64,000 bases of DNA. Origin: JBCBTD01 sp039818825 (GTDB taxonomy: Bacteria > Pseudomonadota > Alphaproteobacteria > Geminicoccales > Geminicoccaceae). The notes under the pieces are model-generated. The model worked only from the letters and a program-made list of their open reading frames with translations, was not told where the DNA came from and made no database searches. This document shows, piece after piece, positions 1-8,574 of this stretch. How positions within the stretch are numbered: position 1 is the first letter of the stretch; each line of letters begins with the position of its first letter. The position numbers and the translations under genes were made by a program. The stretch covers positions 6,706 through 70,705 of the forward strand of contig JBCBTD010000014.1 in the NCBI GenBank assembly GCA_039818825.1, written 5' to 3'.

Positions 1-369
1 ATCTTTCCAATGCCATCATAGAAAATATCTACAAATAACTGTCGGACTACTTGTCGCCAGCGGTGTCGGCCTTGCAGCCTCGAGAAACAGCTGATCCGTC
101 TGCGGGGCGAGTGGCTGCGTCCTCCGCAAAACCGTCGTGCCCAATGCTCGGTCCATGGCGGCGGCGCAGGGCACGGTGACCTTCGTCGGCACCGGCAAGG
201 ACAAGGCCTGGTCGGTGTTCGACCGCAATCGCGTCCCTGAGCGCGCGGTGTCGGTGGTTGCTTCGGCACTCGCCCGCACAGAATGGCCGCCGACGCGATC
301 TTGATCGCGCGGCCAACGTGTCGGAACGCCATCGAGTGGCCGGCCCCCCGATCGGCGGTCGAGTACTGC
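1..369. other. left-edge DNA without an intact gene
   Basis: I see no convincing complete gene here. A short plus-strand open stretch around 144-297 reads like part of a protein (VTFVGTGKDKAWSVFDRN) but has no recognisable domain, no credible start and ends quickly. Together with the transposase remnant just to its right, this looks like decayed sequence at the edge of an old insertion. The function is unknown. Confidence 0.4.
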
Positions 370-573
370 GGGTCGAGACCGGGAACGAACCTGCTCAGGC
401 ACGCCGTGCGTCACGAAGAGCTGTACCAGAACCTCGAGGACGGCGTCACTGGTCAGCCGCGGCGCGACGCGGACGGCGAAGTATGGCCGGCCACGTTCGT
501 CGATTGCGGCGAGCAGCGGGAGCCGTCAGCCATGGCGGATCCGCTTCATTGCGACGTCACTGGACCAGACGTC
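370..573 (-). pseudogene. degenerate IS3-family transposase fragment
   Basis: Read on the minus strand from about 573 down to 381, the translation gives DVWSSDVAMKRIRHG, a stop (at 526-528), then LPLLAAIDERGRPYFAVRV and APRLTSDAVLEVLVQLFV and THGVPEQVRS. This follows the order of the integrase core of IS3-type OrfB transposases (W-S-x-D, the V/I-D-E block, the LTSxDVLEVL helix, the GVPE-IRS block). The third block, where the DNGPE catalytic motif should follow, is lost to a frame break. It has no start, an internal stop and no visible terminal repeats, so it is a dead remnant. It runs into the last bases of the LysR gene. The call rests on motif resemblance only. Confidence 0.6.
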
Positions 574-1477
574 GTCCGGCGGCACTGTCGGGCCAAGCCG
601 CGCCCTCGCGCAGCTGCTCGACGAGGCGCTCCTCCGGCGCGCTGAGCGTGCGGCCGGTGGCCCAGACGACGTGCGGGGTCAACGCATGTGTCGGGTAGAA
701 GGGCCGCGCGGCGAGGCCCTGCGCGAACGGTGTCTCCATCACGAACGGGTCGGTCAGAGCGAGCCCGATGCCGGCCGACACGAAACCGGCGGCCATGAAG
801 CTGTTGCCGGTGGCCACGGCGAGCTCGCGGTGGCCACCGGCCTGGTCGAACAGCCGGTCGAGCGCTAGCCCGATGTTGGAGCTGCGGCTGAAGCTGATGA
901 GTGGCGTGCCCGCCAAATCGCGCGGCCCGACCGCCTCGCGCGTCGCCAACGGATGGTCGGTGGGCATCAGGCAGACCAGCTCCACGGGGCGAAGCGGCGC
1001 GCTGTCCAGCGGACCGGTCCACGTGACGTTGTAGACGAGGCCGAGATCCACCTCGCGCGTCAGCACCGCCGCCTTGATCGCCACGGCATCGCGCATTCGT
1101 GCGCGCACCTCGGCCGCCGGAAAGTCGTCGCGAAAGCGGCCGACGGCGCGTGGGACCAAACCGAAGGCGAAGCAGGGTGTGGTCGCGAGATCGATCTGGC
1201 GGCCCGCCCCGTAGCGGAGTTGGCCACCGAGATCGCGCGCGACCTTCACCTGCTGGAAGATCAGGCCCAGGACCGGCCGCATTTCGTCGAGTTCCGCAGT
1301 TGGCGTCAGCGTTCCGCCGGAGCGATCGAAGAGGCGCACCCGAAGGGTCTGCTCGGCAGCGGCGACGCCACGGCTGACGGCTGGCTGCGAGATGCGAAGC
1401 AGCCGAGCCGCACCGCTCATCGTGCCTTCCTGAAGGATGGCGTGGAGGAGTTCTAGCTGGCGGAGCGAAACGGACAT
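557..1477 (-). CDS. LysR-family transcriptional regulator
   Basis: A 306-residue LysR-type regulator. The N-terminal winged helix-turn-helix covers roughly residues 3-62 (SLRQLELLHAILQEGTMSGA, then LRISQPAVSRGVAAAEQTL), followed by a linker helix and a periplasmic-binding-protein-like effector domain (about 90-295). It is divergent from the ABC importer and sugar-acid catabolic operon that starts at 1594, the usual layout for a LysR activator of a neighbouring pathway. The effector is therefore probably a tartrate- or aldonate-like acid (inference). The start is the Met before SVSLRQLE, conserved in the family. The stop codon lies against an IS3 remnant, so the last residues may have been changed by that insertion. 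Confidence 0.9.
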   Translation of the reverse strand: MSVSLRQLELLHAILQEGTMSGAARLLRISQPAVSRGVAAAEQTLRVRLFDRSGGTLTPTAELDEMRPVLGLIFQQVKVARDLGGQLRYGAGRQIDLATTPCFAFGLVPRAVGRFRDDFPAAEVRARMRDAVAIKAAVLTREVDLGLVYNVTWTGPLDSAPLRPVELVCLMPTDHPLATREAVGPRDLAGTPLISFSRSSNIGLALDRLFDQAGGHRELAVATGNSFMAAGFVSAGIGLALTDPFVMETPFAQGLAARPFYPTHALTPHVVWATGRTLSAPEERLVEQLREGAAWPDSAAGRRLVQ

Positions 1478-1593
1478 CTCATAATCTCAGTTTATGGCAG
1501 CGGCGCGTCTTGATATTGGACGCATAGCAGCGGCTGCGCCACTCTGTGCGTGATAGGGCCCCGGCAGAGGGTCGGAACAGGGAGGAGACGAAC
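1478..1593. promoter_or_regulatory. divergent control region with LysR-type sites
   Basis: The 116-base gap between the divergent LysR gene and the importer operon. It holds two T-N11-A motifs with inverted ends: ATAA-N7-TTAT at 1481-1495, only four bases from the regulator's start codon, and TAT-N7-ATA at 1514-1526. This spacing is that of LysR recognition and activation sites. A purine-rich ribosome site (GGAGGAG) lies at 1581-1587 ahead of the ATG at 1594. No clear -35/-10 pair was identified. Confidence 0.45.
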
Positions 1594-3519
1594 ATGACGA
1601 GTTTCGACTGGCACGCCCCAGTCACCGCCGTCGCATCTGCTCTGCTGCTGCTCGCAGCGCCCGCGGCGCTGGGACAATCTTCGCCGACGCCGAGCGGCGA
1701 AGCTCCGATGCTCGCCGAGCGGGTCGCAGCGGGGGGGCTCGCCCCCCTTGCGGATCGGTTGCCGGAGAGCCCTCGCGTCGTCGACAGCGTGGACGGCATC
1801 GGCCGCTATGGCGGGACCTGGCGAACCGGCGCGCGGGAGGCAGCGCCGACCTGGCCGCTCCGCACGATCACCTACGACCACATGACCCACTGGACGCCGG
1901 ACTGGTCGGGGACGGTGGCCAACATTCCAGAGAGCATCGAGGTCAACGAGGACGCGACCGTCTACACCATCGACCTGCGCGAGGGGATGCGCTGGTCCGA
2001 CGGCGAAGCCTTCGACGCCGATGATCTGATGTTCGCCTACGAGGTGTGGGGGCACCCAGACCTCGCGGGCTTCCCCGAATGGATGATGAGTACCGAGGGG
2101 CCGGGCGTCGTCGAGAAGGTGGACGCGGGCACCGTCACGGTGACCTTCCCGTCGCCGAACGCGACCTTCATGGACGGCATGGCGCAGGTGACGACGGTCA
2201 TCGGCGGCGACGCCTTCACCAAGTATCCCGCGCACTACATGCGCCGCTTCCATGAAGATCACGCCGAGGGCGACCTCGACGCGCAGGTGGCCGACGCCGG
2301 CGTCTCGACCTGGCAGGAGCTCTTCACGCTCCGCTCCGACACACTCTTGAACCCGGACAAGCCGACGCTGAACGCCTGGGTGGTCACCCAACCCCTCGGC
2401 GAGGGGTCACGCATCGTCGCCGAGCGGAACCCCTATTACTGGAAGATCGACAGCGCCGGAAACCAGTTGCCCTACATCGACCGGGTCGTGTTCGAGGTGG
2501 TGCAGGACCCGCAGGTGCTGCTGCTCAAGGCACTCGCCGGCGAGATCGACATGATCGCTACGCTGATCAACGAGCCCGAGAACAAGGCGGTGCTGTTCGA
2601 CAACCAGGAGCGCGGCAACTACCGCTTCTTCGACATGACGCCGTCGGACGCGAACCTGCTGAACTTCGCGTTCAACCAGATGCACAAAGACCAGGCGATG
2701 CGCGAGCTCCTGCGTGACAAGCAGTTTCGCGCTGCGCTGAGCCATGGAATCGACCGGCAGGAGATCATCGACCTGATCTTCATCGGCCAAGCCATGCCGC
2801 TGCAGACGGCGGTGCTGCCCTCCTATCCGCAGCTCCACGACGAGCGGCTGGCGACGCAGTATCTCGAGTACGACCCGGATCTCGCCAACGAAATGCTCGA
2901 CGAGGCCGGCTACACCGAGCGCGACGCGGAAGGCTTCCGGCTACGGGAGGACGGCGAGCGCTTGGGCTTCGCCATCCTCACCCGCGCGGACAAGGCGTTC
3001 ATGGCGGACGCCGGGCAGATGATGGTGGAGCACTGGCAAAACCTCGGCGTCGACGTGCGGCTCGATGTGGTCGACCGCAACCTCGTGCGCTCACGCAAGA
3101 ACGCCAACGACCACGACGTCATCGTCGAGGACTTCCCCGGCGGTGCACGCGACGCGCTGCTGCGCCCGACCCCCTGGGTGCCCATGCACCACAACGCCGC
3201 CTACGGCATTCCTTGGTACGACTGGCATCGCGGCGAGGGCGGCGAGGAGCCGCCGGCGAACATCATCCGCCAGTTCGAGCTGTGGGATCAGGTGAATGCC
3301 ACCGCCGACACCGAGCAGCGGCTCGAGGCAATGCGTCAAATCCTCGAGAACGCCGCCGACGACTTCTACAACATCGGGGTCGCGGTGCCGCTGTCGCAGT
3401 ACGGGATCGTCTCGAACGCGATGCGCGGCGTGCCGGAGACGATGTCCGGCTCCTACTGGTTCGCGCCTCCGGGGCCGACGAACCCGCCGACCTACTGGTT
3501 CGCCGAAAGCGCGAACTGA
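1594..3519 (+). CDS. ABC transporter substrate-binding protein, family 5
   Basis: A 641-residue periplasmic binding protein of the peptide/nickel/opine class (SBP family 5). A signal peptide covers about residues 1-27 (hydrophobic stretch ending AAPAALG-Q). The mature protein has the family's IGRYGGTWR-like N-terminus, a substrate-lobe motif LREGMRWSDGEAFDADDL and the central ALSHGIDRQEIIDLIF block. The start at 1594 was chosen over an in-frame start 48 bases upstream because it gives the signal peptide and has GGAGGAG just before it. First gene of an operon with two permeases and a fused ATPase. Family 5 proteins also carry oligosaccharides and sugar acids, and the catabolic genes downstream suggest an acidic sugar-derived ligand (inference). 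Confidence 0.9.
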   Translation: MTSFDWHAPVTAVASALLLLAAPAALGQSSPTPSGEAPMLAERVAAGGLAPLADRLPESPRVVDSVDGIGRYGGTWRTGAREAAPTWPLRTITYDHMTHWTPDWSGTVANIPESIEVNEDATVYTIDLREGMRWSDGEAFDADDLMFAYEVWGHPDLAGFPEWMMSTEGPGVVEKVDAGTVTVTFPSPNATFMDGMAQVTTVIGGDAFTKYPAHYMRRFHEDHAEGDLDAQVADAGVSTWQELFTLRSDTLLNPDKPTLNAWVVTQPLGEGSRIVAERNPYYWKIDSAGNQLPYIDRVVFEVVQDPQVLLLKALAGEIDMIATLINEPENKAVLFDNQERGNYRFFDMTPSDANLLNFAFNQMHKDQAMRELLRDKQFRAALSHGIDRQEIIDLIFIGQAMPLQTAVLPSYPQLHDERLATQYLEYDPDLANEMLDEAGYTERDAEGFRLREDGERLGFAILTRADKAFMADAGQMMVEHWQNLGVDVRLDVVDRNLVRSRKNANDHDVIVEDFPGGARDALLRPTPWVPMHHNAAYGIPWYDWHRGEGGEEPPANIIRQFELWDQVNATADTEQRLEAMRQILENAADDFYNIGVAVPLSQYGIVSNAMRGVPETMSGSYWFAPPGPTNPPTYWFAESAN

Positions 3520-3594
3520 GCCCAGCGGGCAGGCGCCGTTGCGCCTGCCCGGTCCCACCGCACCCCGTTCGGGGCGACCCGAAGGATCAGGACC

Positions 3595-4578
3595 ATGCTG
3601 GCCTATGTGGCGCGTCGGCTGCTCTACATGATCCCGACGCTGTTCCTCATCAGCCTCGTCAGCTTCGCGATCGTGCAGCTGCCGCCGGGTGATTTTCTGG
3701 ACAGCTACATCTCCACGCTCGAGGCCGCGGGTGGTGACGTCTCCAGCCGCGAGGTCGAGCTGCTGCGGGCGCGCTACGCGCTCGATGGCTCGGTTTTCGA
3801 GCAGTACTTCGCCTGGATGGGCAACGTGCTCCAGGGCGACTTCGGCTGGTCGTTCATGTACCAGCGCCCGGTCGAGGACGTCCTCTGGGGCCGGGTCGGC
3901 CTGACCTTCCTGATCTCGCTGGCTTCGATGCTGTTCGTCTACGTCGTCGCCTTTCCGATCGGCGTGTACTCGGCGGTGCGGAAGTACTCCGTGGGCGACT
4001 ACGCCTTCACCTTCCTCGGCTTTCTCGGCCTCGCAGTGCCGAACTTCCTGCTGGCGCTGGTGCTGATGTACGTGTCGCTGACCGTCTTCGGGCAGTCGGT
4101 CGGCGGGCTGTTCTCGCCGGAGTTCCAGGATGCGCCCTGGTCCTGGGCGAAGCTCTGGGACCTGCTCGCCCATCTCTGGATCCCGGTGGCCATCATCGGC
4201 ACGGCCTCGACGGCCGGCCTGATCCGCGTGATGCGCGCGAACCTGCTCGACGAGCTCTCGAAGCCCTATGTCGAAACCGCGCGCGCCAAAGGGCTGTCCG
4301 AGCGTCGGCTGCTCCTGAAGTATCCGGTGCGGCTCGCACTCAACCCCTTCGTGAGCCAGGTCGGCTGGGAGTTGCCGGCGCTGATCTCCGGTGCGGCGAT
4401 CACCTCGATCGTGCTGAACCTGCCCACGACCGGCCCGGTGCTGCTGACCGCCCTCAAGTCGCAGGACATGTACCTCGCCGGCAGCTTCATCCTGATCCTG
4501 AGCGTGCTGACGGTGATCGGCACGCTGATCTCGGACTTGCTGCTCGCTTGGCTCGACCCGCGGATCACGTACGAATGA
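3595..4578 (+). CDS. ABC transporter permease (DppB type)
   Basis: A 327-residue inner-membrane permease with about six transmembrane helices. The N-terminus (MLAYVARRLLYMIPTLFLIS) is the classic DppB/OppB first helix. The cytoplasmic EAA-like loop is visible near residues 215-235 (ANLLDELSKPYVETARAKGL), where the ATPase docks. It pairs with the DppC-type permease whose ATG overlaps its stop codon (ATGA at 4575-4578), so the two are translationally coupled. Function: membrane channel for the solute delivered by the upstream binding protein. Confidence 0.92.
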   Translation: MLAYVARRLLYMIPTLFLISLVSFAIVQLPPGDFLDSYISTLEAAGGDVSSREVELLRARYALDGSVFEQYFAWMGNVLQGDFGWSFMYQRPVEDVLWGRVGLTFLISLASMLFVYVVAFPIGVYSAVRKYSVGDYAFTFLGFLGLAVPNFLLALVLMYVSLTVFGQSVGGLFSPEFQDAPWSWAKLWDLLAHLWIPVAIIGTASTAGLIRVMRANLLDELSKPYVETARAKGLSERRLLLKYPVRLALNPFVSQVGWELPALISGAAITSIVLNLPTTGPVLLTALKSQDMYLAGSFILILSVLTVIGTLISDLLLAWLDPRITYE

Positions 4579-5738
4579 GCGCGCAGCACGAAGCGGCCGC
4601 GCGCGACGAACACGATTGGTCGGTCGAGGCCTGGCGGCCAGCACCCGACCAGCGGACCGCCGCCTCGGCGACGGCGAGCCAATGGCGGCTGATGTGGTGG
4701 AAGTTCCGCCGCCACCGCCTCGCCATGGTCTCGGGCGTCGTCGTCATCGTGATCTACCTGCTGGCGCTCTTTGCCGACTTCGTCGCGCCCGTCGACCCGA
4801 ACTTGACCTCGACGCGGCACACCTACGCGCCCCCACAGTCGATCGGGTTGTTCGTCGACGGCGCATGGCTGCCGCACGTCAACGGCTACAAGGTCGAGAT
4901 CGATCCGATCGCCGTCCGCCGGACCTTCGTCGAGGACCCGGAGAAGATCGTGCCGATCGGCCTCTTCGTCCGCTCCGAACCGTACGAGTTCCTTGGTCTT
5001 TTCACGCTCCATACGCGGCTGATCGGCCCGCTGGAGCCCGGCCAGCCCTTCTACCTGCTGGGCGCCGATCGCCTCGGCCGCGACGTGCTCAGCCGAATCC
5101 TGCACGGCGCCCGAGTGTCGATGTCGATCGGCCTCGTCGGCGTCGCCGTCAGCCTGGGTCTCGGTGTGCTGCTCGGCGGCATCTCCGGCTATCATGGCGG
5201 CTGGGTGGACGACGCCGTCCAGCGGCTGATCGAGCTCTTGAAGGCGATCCCCACCATCCCGCTCTGGATGGGCCTTGCGGCCGCCATTCCCGCCACCTGG
5301 TCACCCTTGACGGTCTATTTCGCCATCACCGTGCTGATCTCGTTGATCGGCTGGACGAGCCTCGCGCGCGAGGTGCGGGGCCGCTTCCTCTCCATGAAGA
5401 GCGAGGACTTCGTCACCGCTGCCCGGCTCGATCGCGCGTCCGAGCTTCGGGTGATCATGCGGCACATGGCGCCGAGCTTCGTCAGCCACATCATCGCGAC
5501 CCTGACGCTCGCCATTCCGGCGATGATCCTCGCCGAGACAGCACTCAGCTTCCTCGGCATCGGGTTGCGTGCGCCCGTGGTGAGCTGGGGCGTGCTGCTA
5601 CAGGAGGCACAGAACGTTCGCGCCGTGGCGACCGCGCCCTGGCTGTTGACACCTGGACTGGCCGTGGTCATCGCGGTGCTGTCACTCAACTTCCTCGGGG
5701 ACGGTCTACGCGACGCGGCCGATCCCTACGCCGACTGA
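4575..5738 (+). CDS. ABC transporter permease (DppC type)
   Basis: A 387-residue permease, longer than typical DppC (about 300) because it carries an extended periplasmic segment between the first helix (about residues 55-75) and the core (about 165-380). The EAA-loop region reads KSEDFVTAARLDRASELRVI. The C-terminal TALSFLGIGLRAPVVSWG block is diagnostic of DppC/OppC. The start at 4575 overlaps the preceding stop, and the stop overlaps the next start (TGATG at 5736-5740). It forms the importer channel with the DppB-type subunit. The extra periplasmic domain is known in subgroups that serve sugar or opine uptake. Confidence 0.9.
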   Translation: MSAQHEAAARDEHDWSVEAWRPAPDQRTAASATASQWRLMWWKFRRHRLAMVSGVVVIVIYLLALFADFVAPVDPNLTSTRHTYAPPQSIGLFVDGAWLPHVNGYKVEIDPIAVRRTFVEDPEKIVPIGLFVRSEPYEFLGLFTLHTRLIGPLEPGQPFYLLGADRLGRDVLSRILHGARVSMSIGLVGVAVSLGLGVLLGGISGYHGGWVDDAVQRLIELLKAIPTIPLWMGLAAAIPATWSPLTVYFAITVLISLIGWTSLAREVRGRFLSMKSEDFVTAARLDRASELRVIMRHMAPSFVSHIIATLTLAIPAMILAETALSFLGIGLRAPVVSWGVLLQEAQNVRAVATAPWLLTPGLAVVIAVLSLNFLGDGLRDAADPYAD

Positions 5739-7480
5739 TGATCGACGCGGTGTGTCAGGGCCGGCCGATGCATGACCGCGAGGATGATCCGGTCCTGGAG
5801 GTCCGCGGCCTCTCGACGACCTTCGATCTTCGCACCGGCCCACTCCACGCCGTTCGGGACGCCTCCTTCACCGTCCGGCGGGGCCGCACGCTCTGCATCG
5901 TCGGCGAGAGCGGGTCGGGCAAGTCGGTCGCCGCGCGGTCGATCCTGCGGATCGTGCCGAGCCCGGGCCGAATCGAGGCGGGCCGCATCCTGCTGCACGG
6001 CGTGGACCGGACGACCGATCTCGCGACGCTCGACGCCCGCAGCCCGGCGATGCGTGCGATCCGCGGCGCGCGGATCTCGATGATCTTCCAGGAGCCGATG
6101 TCCTCGCTGTCGCCGGTCCACCGGATCGGCAACCAGATCGCCGAATCGCTTCAGCTCCACACCGCGCTCGACAAGCCTGCCCGCCGTGCCCGGGTCATCG
6201 AGCTGCTGCGCCAAGTGGAAATCCCCGAGCCCGAGGAGGCCGTCGACCGCTACCCGTTCGAGTATTCCGGCGGCATGCGCCAGCGTGCCATGATCGCGAT
6301 GGCGCTCGCTTGCGAGCCGGACGTCTTGATCGCCGACGAGCCGACGACGGCGCTCGACGTGACGACCCAGGCCGAAATCCTCGATCTGATCGCGCGTCTC
6401 CAGGCCGACCGCGGCATGGGCGTCATGTTCATTACCCACGACATGGGCGTCGTCGCCGAGATCGCCGACGAGGTCTGCGTCATGTTCCGGGGCGAGGTCG
6501 TCGAGTCGGGACCGGTCGACGGCATCTTCCACGCCGCCAAGCACCCCTACACGCGGATGCTGATCGGCTCGGCCGCCAAGCTCGAGAACCGTGCCGCCGC
6601 CAAGCCGCCTGCGCCGGGCGCGGACGCACCGCCGATCCTGGTGGTGGAATGCCTGTCGAAGCGGTTCCGCGCGAAGAAGGGCCTTTTCGGCCGCCGCGCG
6701 GTCGTGACCGATGCGGTGCGAGACGCTTCCTTGACGCTGCGTCGCGGCGAAACGCTGGGCGTGGTCGGCGAGAGCGGATCGGGCAAGACGACGCTCGGGC
6801 GAATGGTGCTTCGGGTCATCGAGCCGAGCGGCGGCCGCGCGACCTACTTCGACGCGGCTGGAACTGCAGTCGAGCTGACCGCGCTCGATCGCAAGGGCCT
6901 GCGGCGGCTGTACGGCGAGATGCGCATGATCTTCCAGGACCCGATGTCCTCGCTCAACCCGCGCATGACCGTGGAGCAGGTGATCGGCGAGCCGCTCCGC
7001 AACGACGGCTGGCGGCAAAGGGCGATCCAGGACCGCGTGGCCGAGCTACTCGACCTCGTCGGCTTGCCCGTCGACGTGATGGAGCGCTATCCCCACGCCT
7101 TCTCCGGCGGCCAGCGGCAGCGCATCGGCATCGCCCGTGCGCTCGCGCCGGAGCCACGCCTGATCGTCGCCGACGAAGCGACGAGCGCGCTCGACGTCTC
7201 GCTCCGCGCGCAGGTGCTCGATCTGCTGCTCGACATCCAGCGGCGGATGGACCTCTCCTTCCTGTTCATCAGCCATGACATCAGCGTGATCCGCTACTTC
7301 TGCGATCGCGTCGCGGTGATGCGTAAGGGCGAAATCGTCGAACTCGGCCCGGTGGACCGCGTCTGCGAGGCGCCAGAGCATCCCTACACCCGCGCGCTGC
7401 TCTCCGCCGTGCCGCGGCCCGACCCACGAGCGCGCCGCTTGGGCGCGCGTCACCGCTACGTCGAGGAGGTCGCTTCGTGA
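5738..7480 (+). CDS. fused double ABC ATPase (DppD-DppF)
   Basis: A 580-residue protein joining two nucleotide-binding domains in one chain. Domain 1 (about residues 14-285) has Walker A GESGSGKS, signature YSGGMRQR and Walker B VLIADEPTTALD. Domain 2 (about 303-570) has GESGSGKT, FSGGQRQR and LIVADEATSALD. Each ends with the oligopeptide-transporter motif HPYTR. It powers the importer formed by the two upstream permeases. The open frame extends far upstream on the same strand inside the permease gene; the real start was set at the ATG overlapping the permease stop. A second in-frame ATG at 5768 is possible. Confidence 0.9.
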   Translation: MIDAVCQGRPMHDREDDPVLEVRGLSTTFDLRTGPLHAVRDASFTVRRGRTLCIVGESGSGKSVAARSILRIVPSPGRIEAGRILLHGVDRTTDLATLDARSPAMRAIRGARISMIFQEPMSSLSPVHRIGNQIAESLQLHTALDKPARRARVIELLRQVEIPEPEEAVDRYPFEYSGGMRQRAMIAMALACEPDVLIADEPTTALDVTTQAEILDLIARLQADRGMGVMFITHDMGVVAEIADEVCVMFRGEVVESGPVDGIFHAAKHPYTRMLIGSAAKLENRAAAKPPAPGADAPPILVVECLSKRFRAKKGLFGRRAVVTDAVRDASLTLRRGETLGVVGESGSGKTTLGRMVLRVIEPSGGRATYFDAAGTAVELTALDRKGLRRLYGEMRMIFQDPMSSLNPRMTVEQVIGEPLRNDGWRQRAIQDRVAELLDLVGLPVDVMERYPHAFSGGQRQRIGIARALAPEPRLIVADEATSALDVSLRAQVLDLLLDIQRRMDLSFLFISHDISVIRYFCDRVAVMRKGEIVELGPVDRVCEAPEHPYTRALLSAVPRPDPRARRLGARHRYVEEVAS

Positions 7481-8574
7481 ACCTGACCCGCAGGCCCCAG
7501 AGCGGAAGCGAGAGAGACGAGCGCGCGACACTACTCGTCGTCGGCGACACCAACATCGTCGGCCGAGCCGATGCAGCAGAGGCCTTCGCCGCCGTCCGCG
7601 ACGTGTTCGACGCCGCCGACGCGGTGGTGGGCCAGATGGAGGGGATGCTGACCGACCCCTCGCCGGAGCCCGAGACGCGGCCCGACATCCCGTTCAAGCC
7701 GTGGTGGCGCCATTCTGAGCGTCATGTCGCCGCGGGGCTGCGTCGTGCAGGCTTTTCGGCCGTCGGTGCTGCATCGAACGTCGCCTATCCGAACGCGGCC
7801 TGCGTCCACACCGCGGAGGCCTGCGCGGCGGCAGCCCTGCCCTGCGCTGGGGTCGGCAGGAACGAAGCCGAAGCTCGAGCGCCGGCGCTCTTCCAGGTCG
7901 GATCGGCGCGCGGGGCACTCCTCTGCTATACTTCCGTCTTCCATCCCAACGTGATGCCGGCGGCCCCCGACAGTCCAGGCTGTGCGACGCTCCGTGCCCA
8001 CACGGCGTACGTGCCGGGCCGCCGGGCGCTCGAGATGCCGGGCGACCCACCCGACGTGAGCACCTGGGCCGACCCGGCGGCGCTGGAAGCGATGCGGGCC
8101 GACATCCGGGCCGCGCGTGAGCGGGCGGACGTGGTGATCCTTTCCTGCCACTGGGGCGTCTCCTCGTCGCCGGTCACCCACGACTACCAGCGCGAGATCG
8201 CACGGGCGGCCGCAGCGGCCGGCGCCGACTTGATCTTCGGCCACCATCCGCACGTCATCCATGGCGCCGAGATGCTGGCCGGGCCGCGCGGCGACGTTCC
8301 CGTCTTCTACTCTCTCGGCAATTTCGCCTTCGACGGCTGGAAGATGCGCGGGCGCAATCTCGACGGGCTGGCGCTCCGCGTCGCGATCACGGGCGGACGT
8401 GTCGCCGGCCTCGACGTGCTGCCCTGCCGCCGCGGCGAGGACAATCTGGTGCGCGTGCTCGACCCGCTGGACGACGATGGCGTCCGGATCATGGCGCGAT
8501 TGAGGGCACTGACCGAGGCACTCGGCGGGCGCGCTCCGATGCTCGACACGGCGCCTCTGGAGGCTCGCCCATGA
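7477..8574 (+). CDS. CapA-family protein (PGA_cap metallophosphatase fold)
   Basis: A 365-residue protein of the CapA/PgsA poly-gamma-glutamate synthesis family, a calcineurin-like metallophosphoesterase fold. Visible family features are LLVVGDTNIVGRAD near the N-terminus (metal-binding D), ILSCHWG near residue 225, GADLIFGHHPHVIHGAE and the VFYSLGNFAFDG closing motif. It lacks a signal peptide, so it is probably cytoplasmic. The GTG start overlaps the ATPase stop and follows a GAGGAGG site at 7463-7469. It sits in the middle of a sugar-acid uptake and degradation operon, so a role in capsule synthesis is unlikely. Its reaction is unknown. Confidence 0.85.
   Translation: MNLTRRPQSGSERDERATLLVVGDTNIVGRADAAEAFAAVRDVFDAADAVVGQMEGMLTDPSPEPETRPDIPFKPWWRHSERHVAAGLRRAGFSAVGAASNVAYPNAACVHTAEACAAAALPCAGVGRNEAEARAPALFQVGSARGALLCYTSVFHPNVMPAAPDSPGCATLRAHTAYVPGRRALEMPGDPPDVSTWADPAALEAMRADIRAARERADVVILSCHWGVSSSPVTHDYQREIARAAAAAGADLIFGHHPHVIHGAEMLAGPRGDVPVFYSLGNFAFDGWKMRGRNLDGLALRVAITGGRVAGLDVLPCRRGEDNLVRVLDPLDDDGVRIMARLRALTEALGGRAPMLDTAPLEARP

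Noticed and set aside
4616..5737. Upstream part of the open frame that continues into the fused ATPase
   Set aside because: It overlaps the DppC-type permease in another frame and is Arg/Pro-rich; ABC domain similarity begins only after 5768.
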